From Desulfobacterales bacterium (GTDB lineage Bacteria > Desulfobacterota > Desulfobacteria > Desulfobacterales > UBA11574), in the NCBI GenBank assembly GCA_030145595.1, contig JAQYVG010000051.1, positions 1-15,168 on the forward strand: a DNA stretch of 15,168 nucleotides, in the 5' to 3' direction. The translations under genes and the position numbers were made by a program. Positions 1 to 7,592 of the stretch are shown here, in pieces. The notes below the pieces were generated by a model that saw nothing but the letters and a program-made list of their open reading frames with translations, was not told the DNA's origin and did not search any database. How positions within the stretch are numbered: position 1 is the stretch's first letter; the number at the start of each line of letters is the position of its first letter.

Positions 1-659
1 GTATGGAAGCCATAAATCAAGGGCTTTCCAGAGGTAAGGGTGTACTGTTGGTTACAGGACATTACGGGGGAGTCGAACTCCTTCCGGCTTTCTTTTGGGC
101 CAAGAATTATCCGGTCACTATTGTCGCGAAATTCAAAACAGAAGATTTGCGTAACAAATCAATACAGCAAGCAAAAAAGTTTTCAACAAAAATCATTGAC
201 GCAGACAATACACCCAATATCATGAAAGCCGTATTCGACCACTTAAAAGAAAACCGTATCGTTATCACTCAATGCGACGAAATCGATGAGTGGAAACCAG
301 GCCGAAACGATTCCGTTTCTTTTCTGGGAAAACCGGTCCTTCTGGATAGAACCATAGACATTATAGCCAGACGGTGCGGTGCGGCCGTGGTTTTTGGTGT
401 GATGCACAGAGATTATAACCATCGATACAAATTCATCGCAACTTCACAGGATGAAATGGCCAAACAGTCTCAGCGGTCCCAAGACATATCTATTGGAGCT
501 TTGGTATTACAATTTATGGAATATTATATATACAAATACCCGGAAGGATGGTATCAGTGGAAAAAATATCCGGTACTCGATATGTTTGCGCCCGCCGGAA
601 CAAGGTTTGAAGCTCCGTTGCCGCTCCCGCTACTGGAACCTTCCCTTGGCAGAGTTTAG
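1..659 (+). CDS. LpxL/HtrB-like lysophospholipid acyltransferase (5' end outside window)
   Basis: This is the C-terminal part of an acyltransferase of the LpxL/HtrB (lipid A lauroyl/myristoyl transferase) superfamily. These are inner-membrane-associated enzymes that move an acyl chain from acyl-ACP onto a lipid acceptor. The visible frame begins GKGVLLVTGHYGGVE, which contains the family's H-x4-E active-site motif (His20 and Glu25 counted from the Met at position 3). A later GRNDSVSFLGKPV stretch and a basic segment with WYQWKKYP also fit the family. Members are usually about 300 residues and have an N-terminal membrane helix before this motif. The Met at position 3 is therefore probably internal and roughly 70-100 residues lie upstream. 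The enolase-family gene follows after 53 bases on the same strand, so co-transcription is likely. The acceptor may not be lipid A, since similar enzymes act in aryl-polyene and other lipid clusters. Confidence 0.8.
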   Translation, partial: MEAINQGLSRGKGVLLVTGHYGGVELLPAFFWAKNYPVTIVAKFKTEDLRNKSIQQAKKFSTKIIDADNTPNIMKAVFDHLKENRIVITQCDEIDEWKPGRNDSVSFLGKPVLLDRTIDIIARRCGAAVVFGVMHRDYNHRYKFIATSQDEMAKQSQRSQDISIGALVLQFMEYYIYKYPEGWYQWKKYPVLDMFAPAGTRFEAPLPLPLLEPSLGRV

Positions 660-712
660 TGACGGGCATTTGTATATTATGAATCACACGGGACGGACAT
701 GAGCGCAAGATA

Positions 713-1891
713 ATGCAAATTAACAAGGTTAGGGTACATCAGATAAAGCTCCCTTTTTCATTCGATTTTTCTCATTCCTTAAGTCAAAGATCTTCAGCTA
801 AAAACATTATTGTCGAAATAATTGCCGAACAGGGCAAAATAAAAGGATACGGAGAAGGTGCTCCGAGATCTTACGTTACCGGAGAATCACAAGAAGGTGT
901 CGCTGATAGTATTGGGCGTTTCACGCAGCACGATAATTTCCCCTGGGATTTGAATGATGTCTCTCAAATATGGGATTTTATCGACTCTCTTTCCAATAGT
1001 AAAGATCACAATGCTGCAATTTGCGCCGTCGAAACAGCGCTTCTGGACGCTTTGGGCAAAAGCCAAAGCAGACCTGTTATCGAATATTTTCCCCATGATT
1101 TTTATGCCGGCACGGTTTACTATGGTGCTGTGTTCTCCCTGGCCGACAAACAGCGCACCACGGACTTCGGCTGGTTGGTCAAAAAAATGAACATAAACAA
1201 GTTAAAGTTGAAAATGGGGACAAATTACAAGCAAAACAAAGAAAATATAGAAGCCGTCCGCCAGGTGTTTGGCGAGGATTACGATCTAAAGATAGACGTA
1301 AACGGTGCTTGGGATCTTAACCGGGCCAACCGGCACGTTTCTTTGATCAACAGATACAAGGTCAAGGTTCTGGAACAGCCGATGATGCCGGATGATCCGG
1401 ATTTGGCCGATTTTGCCGGCGTTATGAAGTCTTCCGGTGTGATCCTGATGGCCGATGAGTCGGTTTGCACTTTAAAGGATGTGGAACGGATTTCAGCGCA
1501 AGGCCATTATGAAATGGTAAACATCAGACTGTCCAAATGCGGCGGCATTCGGAATTCACTCAAGATGATCGACGACCTGCGGGCCAAAGGGATTCTCTTC
1601 CAGATCGGCTGTCATCTGGGCGAGTCCGGGGTTCTATCCGCTGCCGGCAGATTGCTCTGTTTGCTCTGCGGCGATGCTGTTTACTATGATGGTTCTTATG
1701 ATGAATTCCTGCTAAATGAAAATATTACCCGCGAAAATGTCTCTTTTGGACCAGGCGGTAAAGCAGGGCCGCTAACCGGTCCTGGTCTGGGGGTCGAGGT
1801 AAATCGTCAAAACCTGGCACGCCTGAGTGAAAAATCCGAATCCATAACCAGTCCTGCAACCCTGAAACAAGATCTTTTGCTCCGGAACTAA
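713..1891 (+). CDS. enolase-superfamily enzyme, dipeptide epimerase / muconate-lactonizing type
   Basis: A 392-residue member of the mandelate racemase / muconate-lactonizing branch of the enolase superfamily. These enzymes abstract the proton alpha to a carboxylate and stabilise the enolate on Mg2+. The N-terminal capping domain ends near residue 120 and includes GYGEGAPRSYVTGES, which resembles L-Ala-D/L-Glu epimerases. The barrel has the catalytic K-x-K pair (Lys165, Lys167), three metal ligands (Asp195 in DVNG, Glu221 in EQP, Asp248 in DES) and the opposite lysine Lys275. All catalytic residues are present, so the enzyme should be active. The late strand reads CHLGESG (300-306), which helps set substrate specificity. 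The ATG at 713 has only a weak ribosome binding site, but the protein begins like its family. Alternatives are o-succinylbenzoate synthase or N-acylamino acid racemase; the substrate cannot be read from sequence. Confidence 0.83.
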   Translation: MQINKVRVHQIKLPFSFDFSHSLSQRSSAKNIIVEIIAEQGKIKGYGEGAPRSYVTGESQEGVADSIGRFTQHDNFPWDLNDVSQIWDFIDSLSNSKDHNAAICAVETALLDALGKSQSRPVIEYFPHDFYAGTVYYGAVFSLADKQRTTDFGWLVKKMNINKLKLKMGTNYKQNKENIEAVRQVFGEDYDLKIDVNGAWDLNRANRHVSLINRYKVKVLEQPMMPDDPDLADFAGVMKSSGVILMADESVCTLKDVERISAQGHYEMVNIRLSKCGGIRNSLKMIDDLRAKGILFQIGCHLGESGVLSAAGRLLCLLCGDAVYYDGSYDEFLLNENITRENVSFGPGGKAGPLTGPGLGVEVNRQNLARLSEKSESITSPATLKQDLLLRN

Positions 1892-1914
1892 CATCAAATT
1901 TTGTTAAAAACCGC

Positions 1915-3099
1915 CTATTTGCCAGCCTTAATATCGACGGAATAAACTCTGAACGTTCGGGCAAAGCCTTTTAGTTCTTTTTCTCCTTCGAATTGGCATT
2001 TGATCTGATCGTTTACCAGCGCCCATGTTGCATGGCTGATTAGTATTTGGCTGGGTTCACATATGTTTTCCAAGCGGGAAGCCAAATTTACGTGCATCCC
2101 CATCGCGGTGTATTCTTTGCGCAATTTTGAGCCGAATCCGCCCACGGTCACCATCCCGGTATTAATACCGCACCTTATCCGTAAGGGGTGTTCGACGCCT
2201 TTTTCAAACCATTTTTGCTGAAAATGCTTCATGCTCGCTTGCATATCGGCGGCCATTTTAACGCACCTGACGGCATGGTCCTTATCGTTGGTGGCCTCGG
2301 GAGCTCCGAAAAATATGAACAAGGCATCGCCGGTTATATTTGCAAAAGTTCCTCCATATTTCCTTGAAATATTATACATCAGCGAAAAATAGCTGTTCAA
2401 TAAAAGCGCCAAATCTTCAGGCTCCATGGCGTCGGACAGTTGGGTGAAATCTTTAATATCTGAAAAAAACAGTGTTAATTTTTTCCGATAATGCCCTTTT
2501 ATTTCTTCAAACTGGCCGTTTAAAATCTTTGCCGCTAATTGGGGAGGAACATACCTGGTCAAAATATCCTGTGCATTTAATACTTTTTCTTTTTCTTTTT
2601 GCAATGCAATCGTTCTTTCTGCAACCAGCTGCTCCAAATTTTGTTGGTATCTCTTGTTTTCAAGGACAAGCCTATATTTCTTAACAGCATTTTCAATAAG
2701 ATGTTCCAGAAAATTAATATCTCTGCCCTTCTCAACATACCCTTCCGGCTTGAATTTGTTGATAACTTCACGAAGATCGTGTTCGGATTGAAAAGCTGTA
2801 TAAAATATTATCAGCACATCAGGGCATTTCTCCTTTAACTTCGGGAAGGTTTCAAAACCATTCATTTTTTTCATTTTTACATCGAGTACAACGCAATAAA
2901 TTTGATTAGACAGCAGGTCAAGGCCTCCGTGCCCGTTATCTGACGTTAAAACTTGGTATTTTTTGGCAAGTATTCTGCTAAGACCCCGGCGAATGGATTC
3001 ATCGTCATCGATCACCAAAACCACCGGCCTGTCATTTTCAACCACAACTTCCCTGGCGGGATCTTCAAACTTTTTCAACAAATCTTCAAATTCACTCAT
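1915..3099 (-). CDS. response regulator with class III nucleotide cyclase output domain
   Basis: A 394-residue soluble protein. Residues 25-140 form a receiver domain with acidic residues 31-33, phospho-acceptor Asp73 (VVLDVKM), Thr101 and Lys124. Residues 142-180 look like a coiled coil. They are followed by the TRYVPPQLAAKIL helix often seen before class III cyclase domains, and the cyclase domain runs from 207 to 390. It keeps both metal aspartates (Asp214 in FFSDIKDFT, Asp258 in TGD) and the transition-state Asn338 and Arg342 (VNLASRL). The usual purine-selecting lysine is Asn254, and its partner is Thr331 (YTAMG). The protein should make a cyclic nucleotide under control of receiver phosphorylation. 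cAMP is the default expectation, but the altered residue leaves the product open. The gene lies 39 bases after the kinase gene and is probably its cognate partner. It ends 23 bases from the convergent enolase-family gene. Confidence 0.9.
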   Translation of the reverse strand: MSEFEDLLKKFEDPAREVVVENDRPVVLVIDDDESIRRGLSRILAKKYQVLTSDNGHGGLDLLSNQIYCVVLDVKMKKMNGFETFPKLKEKCPDVLIIFYTAFQSEHDLREVINKFKPEGYVEKGRDINFLEHLIENAVKKYRLVLENKRYQQNLEQLVAERTIALQKEKEKVLNAQDILTRYVPPQLAAKILNGQFEEIKGHYRKKLTLFFSDIKDFTQLSDAMEPEDLALLLNSYFSLMYNISRKYGGTFANITGDALFIFFGAPEATNDKDHAVRCVKMAADMQASMKHFQQKWFEKGVEHPLRIRCGINTGMVTVGGFGSKLRKEYTAMGMHVNLASRLENICEPSQILISHATWALVNDQIKCQFEGEKELKGFARTFRVYSVDIKAGK

Positions 3100-3138
3100 G
3101 TTCTATGGCCTTTTTCCTTATTTATGGATGGACACTAA

Positions 3139-4812
3139 CTACAAATGAGGTGTCTCCGGCAAAGTTACCATAAAAACAGTACCATTGCCCGACTCTGTTG
3201 CAACTTCTATTTGGCCGTCATACAGTTGAACCAGCCTTTTAACGACACCCAATCCGAGCCCTGTACCGGATTTGGGTTTAGTGGAAAAGAAAGGTTCGAA
3301 AATTTCATTCAGATGATCTTGTTGTATACCTGCACCGTTATCCTGAACTTTTATAACGATAGTATTTTTATCTTTATGGTTTAGTTTTTCAACCAAGACA
3401 TTAATTTCACCACAGTCAGTCTCTATTTCAGAAAGAGCATCCTTGGCATTTAGTATCAGATTGCTGAAAATTGAATTCATATGAGTCTCGTCGGCAACTA
3501 CAACGGCCCTTTCCGCTCCCGTCACGGAGTACTTGATGCCAATCCTTTCAAAATCCAGACTAAAACGCTGCTCATATTCGTTAAGCAGCTCAACCAGATC
3601 TACAAGTGTATCTCCGGCCTTAATTTCAGACATCTTGGCATAGTCACGAATCTGGCTGGTTATGGATAGACCTCGGTCAAGATCCTTTGATACACCGGAA
3701 AGGGTCACATCTATATGATATGCTATGTTGGCGATGGTCTTGAGTTCCGGTATGAAGTCTTGAACGATTTGTTCTTTTGGAATGTTATGTTTTTCGTATA
3801 TCCGGGAGACATTCTTTAAAAGGGCGGTGGCAGAATTATGCAACACGGCCGCACAGGATTTATCCATGTTTTTATAATTGAGAGCGGTTTTTAACTCAAG
3901 CTGCGCACCGGTCAGGGCATTGCGCATTTCATGGGCGAACCCGCCGGTGATGCGATGCTCGATAGATTTCTTTTCGACCTCGACAAGTCTGGCCTGGGTT
4001 TCCTTTAGTTTAGCGGTCCGGTCGTTAATGATTCCTTCCTGGCTTAACGACAAATAGTTTAAAATCAGATTGTCATAATCTCTGGCTGTTATGTATTCAG
4101 GATCAATCATACTGTGGCAGAAAATCATGAACCTTCTGAATTTATAATGATGGGTCCAATGCACTTCAAAAATACAGTCATCTCCCCCTTTAGTGACACA
4201 TTCGGTTTCTATTATATTAAGGTCATAGGCCCCGGTGAACTTTCCCATTCCGATATAAATGCCGGCGTTCCAGTCACACACATGCTGGGATATTTTACCC
4301 TTGTATTCATCCTTATAATTGAGCTTAACTCTTGAAAAGCCTCTTCTGTATTCTGTCAGGTTCGGGTCCTTGGTTATATTAAGCTTCTTATTAAATGGGA
4401 TTAAAATTTTTAACAGTTTTTTGGGCGAAAATATTCTGAGTAATTGAAAACGCTTTGGCTGTGCTGCTTCCAGCATGCGATAACCGGCGATGATACCGGC
4501 CTGGAACAATGGTCGATAACCTCCAATCGCCTTGGACGCGTTTTCAAATAATTTCAAGGAAAATTCATTGCTGTGCCAATATCGGTCATCTTTGAGGTGT
4601 TCTTCTTTGACCGGATAAGCCAAATCAGAATCTTTTGGATCGGATATTAAGTATTCGGGGTTGTCTAACAATCCATCCATCATTTTTTGGACTGCCGCCT
4701 GTCCTGAGAGACCGCTTGGAAAGATAGGAGTGCCCTCGATATAATTGAAAAGCTGCACCCAGTTTTTACAACAAATTTCCTTGGGCATCGGGTTTGTGTG
4801 AGAATCAGTCAT
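3139..4812 (-). CDS. soluble sensor histidine kinase with V4R-like sensor region
   Basis: A 557-residue histidine kinase with no visible membrane helix or signal peptide, so cytoplasmic. Residues 95-220 resemble V4R-type ligand-binding regions: CDWNAGIYIGMGKFTG leads to IETECVTKGGDDCIFEVHW, with Cys205 and Cys213 in the C-x7-C position common in that fold. A coiled coil at 263-285 leads to the H-box, FAHEMRNAL, with phospho-acceptor His294. The ATPase domain has the N-box (Asn451, Asn455), DNGAG (491-495), EPFFSTK and GTGLGLG (516-522). About 95 residues separate His294 from the second dimerisation helix (near RDYAKMSE, 389-396), far more than usual. The start at 4812 has CCGGAG six bases upstream. 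The receiver-cyclase gene follows after 39 bases, so the pair should couple an unknown cytoplasmic signal to cyclic nucleotide production. Confidence 0.88.
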   Translation of the reverse strand: MTDSHTNPMPKEICCKNWVQLFNYIEGTPIFPSGLSGQAAVQKMMDGLLDNPEYLISDPKDSDLAYPVKEEHLKDDRYWHSNEFSLKLFENASKAIGGYRPLFQAGIIAGYRMLEAAQPKRFQLLRIFSPKKLLKILIPFNKKLNITKDPNLTEYRRGFSRVKLNYKDEYKGKISQHVCDWNAGIYIGMGKFTGAYDLNIIETECVTKGGDDCIFEVHWTHHYKFRRFMIFCHSMIDPEYITARDYDNLILNYLSLSQEGIINDRTAKLKETQARLVEVEKKSIEHRITGGFAHEMRNALTGAQLELKTALNYKNMDKSCAAVLHNSATALLKNVSRIYEKHNIPKEQIVQDFIPELKTIANIAYHIDVTLSGVSKDLDRGLSITSQIRDYAKMSEIKAGDTLVDLVELLNEYEQRFSLDFERIGIKYSVTGAERAVVVADETHMNSIFSNLILNAKDALSEIETDCGEINVLVEKLNHKDKNTIVIKVQDNGAGIQQDHLNEIFEPFFSTKPKSGTGLGLGVVKRLVQLYDGQIEVATESGNGTVFMVTLPETPHL

Positions 4813-4818
4813 ATCGAT

Positions 4819-4824
4819 CTCCGG
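4819..4824 (-). promoter_or_regulatory. ribosome binding site of the histidine kinase
   Basis: CCGGAG read on the minus strand, six bases before the ATG at 4812. It supports that start over later in-frame Met codons. Confidence 0.6.
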
Positions 4825-4898
4825 TTATCCTGTCAAACATCTTGCCCCCGGTGAACTATTACAAATTTTATTTATTGAAACCGCTGCGGCCTAAGGGC

Positions 4899-6093
4899 TT
4901 AAGCTGTCGTCGCCGTCGATTTTTCCAGATATCGCTTAAGGACTTGACCAAAGAGGCGGGTCCCTATATCCAGGACGGTTTCGTCAAAGTCAAAATACGG
5001 CGAGTGCAGACCATGCTGCATTCCCTTATTAGGATCGTGGCAACCAAGCCCTACCATTATACCGCCCCACTTGTTGCAAAAATAAGCAAAATCCTCTGCT
5101 CCCATTCTGGGTCGCAGAGAATGGACATGGTCGCCGCCCAGCACTTCTGCGGCAACATCCTGGGTGTGCTTTACAAGCAAGGGGTCATTAACCAGTACCG
5201 GATATCCCGGAGTAATCTGAAGGGTTGCGGTAACATCGTGCGACAGTTCTACACCTTTTACCATTTGCTGAAATCGCACGATAATCTTTTCCCGTATTTC
5301 AGGGATCAAAGTTCTTAGAGTTCCTTCTAAAAATGCTTCCTCGGGTATGATGTTTTGAGGCCGGAACAGCATCAAAACGTCCAATGGTGAGTACGGCACT
5401 GTCGAGTGGCGGCAGCTCCCGGCTGATGAGAGTTTGAAGTTGGGTTACCAAATGCGCTCCCGCAACAATGGGATCTTTGCATTGATGGGGGTGGGCACCG
5501 TGACCGCCTTTGCCTTGCAGCCGGATGGTGAAGGTGTCTGTGGCAGCGTTGCTTATTTTCGGAGCTATGCCGATATCACCGGCAGCGAGTTCAGGATAAA
5601 GGTGGCCGGCAAAAGCGGCTTCTACGGGCAGCGAATCAAAAATACCGGTATTAAGCATGGCCTTTGCACCTGCGCCACCTTCTTCCGCAGGTTGAAAGAT
5701 AAAGAGAATGTCTCCTGCTCCTTTCTGAGGCCAGTTTCTTTCCAGCATCCATCGAATTACCCCCAGGGCGATAGTCATATGACCGTCGTGGCCGCAAGCA
5801 TGCATGCAGCCGGGGTGTTCGGATTTATAAGGGGCTTCATGGGCCTCTTCCAAGGGCAGGGCATCCATGTCGCATCGAAAGGCCACGACCGGTCCGCTGC
5901 GTTGGGCGCTGAGTTTTGCCACTATACCGGTTTTCCCGATACCTGCTTGAAAGGGGATGCCGAGCGAGTCAAGCACTTCACAAATTTTAGCGGCGGTCTT
6001 TTCTTCCCTGTAGGCCGGTTCGGGGAATCGGTGAAACCAGCGGCGCAGTTCCACCAACCAATTGTAAAAGGTCTCGGGTAATCTGTCCGGCAT
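4899..6093 (-). pseudogene. M20D-family amidohydrolase (hippurate / N-acyl amino acid hydrolase type), frameshifted
   Basis: Two overlapping minus-strand frames together encode one M20D metallo-amidohydrolase, a family that cleaves N-acyl or amide-linked amino acids. The first frame (6093 to 5299) holds the di-metal site: MHACGHDGH with Cys100 and His102, AEEGG with Glu137/Glu138, His164, and KGGHGAHP in the lid region. The second frame (5399 to 4899) resumes at NIIPEEAFLEGTLRTL and carries GAEDF and the C-terminal ligand in LHSPYFDFDE. The combined span of 1195 bases is one base more than a multiple of three, giving about 398 residues, normal for the family. Homology places the break near 5353-5367. 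Deleting one T from the TTTT at 5353-5356 would give DAVPASNIIPEE, a good family fit. AAGGAGGT lies six bases before the ATG at 6093. The gene is either a recent pseudogene or intact with a sequencing or assembly error. Confidence 0.85.
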
Positions 6094-6098
6094 CTCTT

Positions 6099-6106
6099 AC
6101 CTCCTT
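6099..6106 (-). promoter_or_regulatory. strong ribosome binding site of the amidohydrolase
   Basis: AAGGAGGT on the minus strand, near-perfect anti-16S complementarity and about six bases before the ATG at 6093. It fixes that start and shows that the translation signal of the broken gene is still intact. Confidence 0.75.
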
Positions 6107-6148
6107 GATACCAATCCGGATAAAACGGAAAAGAACAAGAATATTAAT

Positions 6149-6180
6149 CACGAAAACACGAAAGTACGAAAACACGAAAA
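6149..6180. repeat. four tandem 8-bp units, CACGAAAA type
   Basis: Four consecutive units read CACGAAAA, CACGAAAG, TACGAAAA and CACGAAAA. They lie in the 155-base gap between the prenyltransferase and amidohydrolase genes. The array is too short and AT-biased to be coding and has no visible partner arm. Confidence 0.7.
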
Positions 6181-6181
6181 A

Positions 6182-6204
6182 AAGTTTTGTCACAAAATGC
6201 ACAA
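6182..6204. repeat. 23-bp dispersed repeat, copy 1
   Basis: This segment (AAGTTTTG, then T, then CACAAAATGCACAA) matches 7519-7541 at 22 of 23 positions, the only difference being T versus C. A looser relative begins near 13800. All three are intergenic and lie next to other short-unit repeats. Confidence 0.65.
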
Positions 6205-6248
6205 TTAAGAAGCTAAAGACCAGATAAATACTACATGAAAAATTCGGG

Positions 6249-7148
6249 CTAACGGTCAGCAAAAAGACCGATTGCAAGCAATACGGGGGTTAAAATATTG
6301 ATGACGACGTTACGGCCCATATACGGTATCAGTTTTGGTATATCATCGGCATGACGGGCCACGCCTTGCACGGTTGTTACTGCCAGAAAAATTGAAGCAA
6401 GGGCCACAAGGCTACCCAGGGGAAGGACTCCGGCAAGGTATCCGAGAATGATCGACCCATATGCAGCGGCAAGAAATGCGCTGTAAACCTTAACGCTGGC
6501 CTTTTTGCCGATGACAATCGGCAAATGGCATCTTCCGATTTTTTTATCGGCTTCAACATCCGGGAACTGGTTTAAAAGCAAAAGATCGCTCACAAGAAAA
6601 AACGGAACCAGAGAGGCGCTAAATGAAGTCCAGGAATAAGCACCGGTCAGAACAAAATCGGTGCCCATCACCATGAAGGGACCGAATCCCAGCCCTGGAG
6701 CGATCAAACACAAGAAAGGGTTGCGGGTAAACCATTTTGTATAAGCGACAATAGTAACCAGGCCGAGTATACCCAGAGGCAAAAGCCACAGTCCCCTGAT
6801 ATACACAAAATATATCCCGACAAAGGCTGTAATCAATAAGGATACAAGGCCGGAAATTAAAGCTACATGGGCTTTATCAGGTCTGGCAGGCAAAGTCCCG
6901 CTGCCGCCGCTGAAGGGAGTTCGACGAGTATTGAAGTCAAGGCCGCTCATAAAATCGTCATATTCATTGAGAGCGTTGACACTGATATGAGCGCTAACAG
7001 CACCGATCAGGGCGATGAGAAGATAAAAAAGATTTATTTCACTGCCGGACCATGCTGCCGTGGCTGCGCCAAGGGCAACACATGCCGGAGGCAAAACAAG
7101 AAAGGGCAGCCGCATGGGGCCGAATATTATCGCTCTGTCAGCTTCCAT
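6249..7148 (-). CDS. UbiA-family prenyltransferase (MenA-like)
   Basis: A 299-residue polytopic inner-membrane protein of the UbiA superfamily, which joins a polyprenyl diphosphate to an aromatic or other acceptor. Both Asp-rich Mg-diphosphate motifs are visible: NEYDDFMSGLD (61-71) and NQFPDVEADKKIGR (193-206). About eight to nine hydrophobic helices can be traced. SGGSGTLPAR after the first motif resembles the MenA / 1,4-dihydroxy-2-naphthoate prenyltransferase branch, so a role in menaquinone synthesis is plausible. The sequence alone cannot exclude a futalosine-pathway or other acceptor. The ATG at 7148 has no clear ribosome binding site. A shorter product starting at Met12 (GPMRLPF) is possible, but would trim only a few residues before the first helix. 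The gene is probably on its own, with a 155-base repeat-bearing gap downstream and a 444-base gap upstream. Confidence 0.82.
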   Translation of the reverse strand: MEADRAIIFGPMRLPFLVLPPACVALGAATAAWSGSEINLFYLLIALIGAVSAHISVNALNEYDDFMSGLDFNTRRTPFSGGSGTLPARPDKAHVALISGLVSLLITAFVGIYFVYIRGLWLLPLGILGLVTIVAYTKWFTRNPFLCLIAPGLGFGPFMVMGTDFVLTGAYSWTSFSASLVPFFLVSDLLLLNQFPDVEADKKIGRCHLPIVIGKKASVKVYSAFLAAAYGSIILGYLAGVLPLGSLVALASIFLAVTTVQGVARHADDIPKLIPYMGRNVVINILTPVLLAIGLFADR

Positions 7149-7351
7149 TCGTGACTTTTTACGAGATTATTAAGGTTGACTCTAATGTGTTTGACCCGCT
7201 CTATTCAGCCGCGCACTATAAGATGAAAACATGAAAACTTCAAGCTAAATTCAATAAACTCGAGGATCAGACCTGCAATAAAAAGGTTGTTGATTTGCCC
7301 TTTAAAAGACATTATTCTACCTTAACACGGACAAGCTGGAACCAAAAATAT

Positions 7352-7479
7352 TTGCCACAAAGACACTAAGACACAAATATCAGTTATCAGTTATCGGTGA
7401 TCAGTAATCAGCAATCAGTTTTCCCTTACTGATGACTTCTCACTGATGACTGCTCACTTGTGACGGCCTTGGTGCCTTA
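7352..7479. repeat. MITE-like palindromic element, copy A
   Basis: The element starts with TTGCCACAAAGACAC and contains two long arms of tandem ATCAGT-like units. The left arm at 7382-7411 pairs with the right arm at 7429-7458 at 23 of 30 positions, around a 17-base loop. The segment 7416-7479 is identical to 13723-13786 at 62 of 64 positions. The right terminal repeat seen in copy B is lost here: similarity stops after GGTGCCTTA at 7479. No coding capacity or transposase is visible. Confidence 0.8.
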
Positions 7480-7483
7480 CTTG

Positions 7484-7503
7484 CCCGCCATCCGTCAGGC
7501 GGG
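7484..7503. repeat. small GC-rich hairpin at the broken end of copy A
   Basis: CCCGCC (7484-7489), an eight-base loop and GGCGGG (7498-7503) form a short perfect stem. It sits exactly where copy A loses similarity to copy B, so it may belong to a different inserted repeat. Confidence 0.5.
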
Positions 7504-7518
7504 GTGGCAGAATGGGAA

Positions 7519-7541
7519 AAGTTTTGCCACAAAATGCACAA
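7519..7541. repeat. 23-bp dispersed repeat, copy 2
   Basis: Matches 6182-6204 at 22 of 23 positions. It lies between the GC-rich hairpin and the methyltransferase gene. Confidence 0.65.
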
Positions 7542-7580
7542 AATTTACAACTAAGGAACTAAGTGTGCCCGATCCGGAAC

Positions 7581-7585
7581 AGGAG
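7581..7585 (+). promoter_or_regulatory. ribosome binding site deciding the pcm start
   Basis: AGGAG followed by seven bases and ATG at 7593. This favours 7593 over the in-frame GTG at 7563, which would put ten charged residues before the signal peptide. Confidence 0.75.
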
Positions 7586-7592
7586 TCGCACC

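Larger units (their letters stand above)
7149..7592. other. 444-base intergenic region carrying a palindromic repeat element
   Basis: This is the divergent gap between the prenyltransferase and the isoaspartyl methyltransferase. Bases 7149-7350 hold nothing I can identify; the region is AT-rich and should contain the promoters of both flanking genes, but no convincing -10/-35 pair stands out. Bases 7352-7541 are almost entirely repeats: element copy A, a small CCCGCC/GGCGGG hairpin and a copy of the 23-bp dispersed repeat. Confidence 0.7.

Noticed and set aside
4794..5318. Plus-strand open frame of 174 codons
   Set aside because: Antisense to the 3' part of the amidohydrolase and to the kinase start; no recognisable motif or ribosome binding site.
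5434..6081. Long plus-strand open frame of 215 codons opposite the amidohydrolase
   Set aside because: It lies fully antisense to a gene with clear M20D motifs, shows no family signature and has low-complexity-like composition; it is a shadow frame.
7173..7215. TTGACT / TTGACC with a downstream TATAAG as a plus-strand promoter
   Set aside because: Spacing does not fit a 16-18 base spacer and no plus-strand gene follows for almost 400 bases.
7382..7458. Possible CRISPR array because of tandem ATCAGT-like units
   Set aside because: The units are very short, have no unique spacers and form a palindrome; no cas gene is present.
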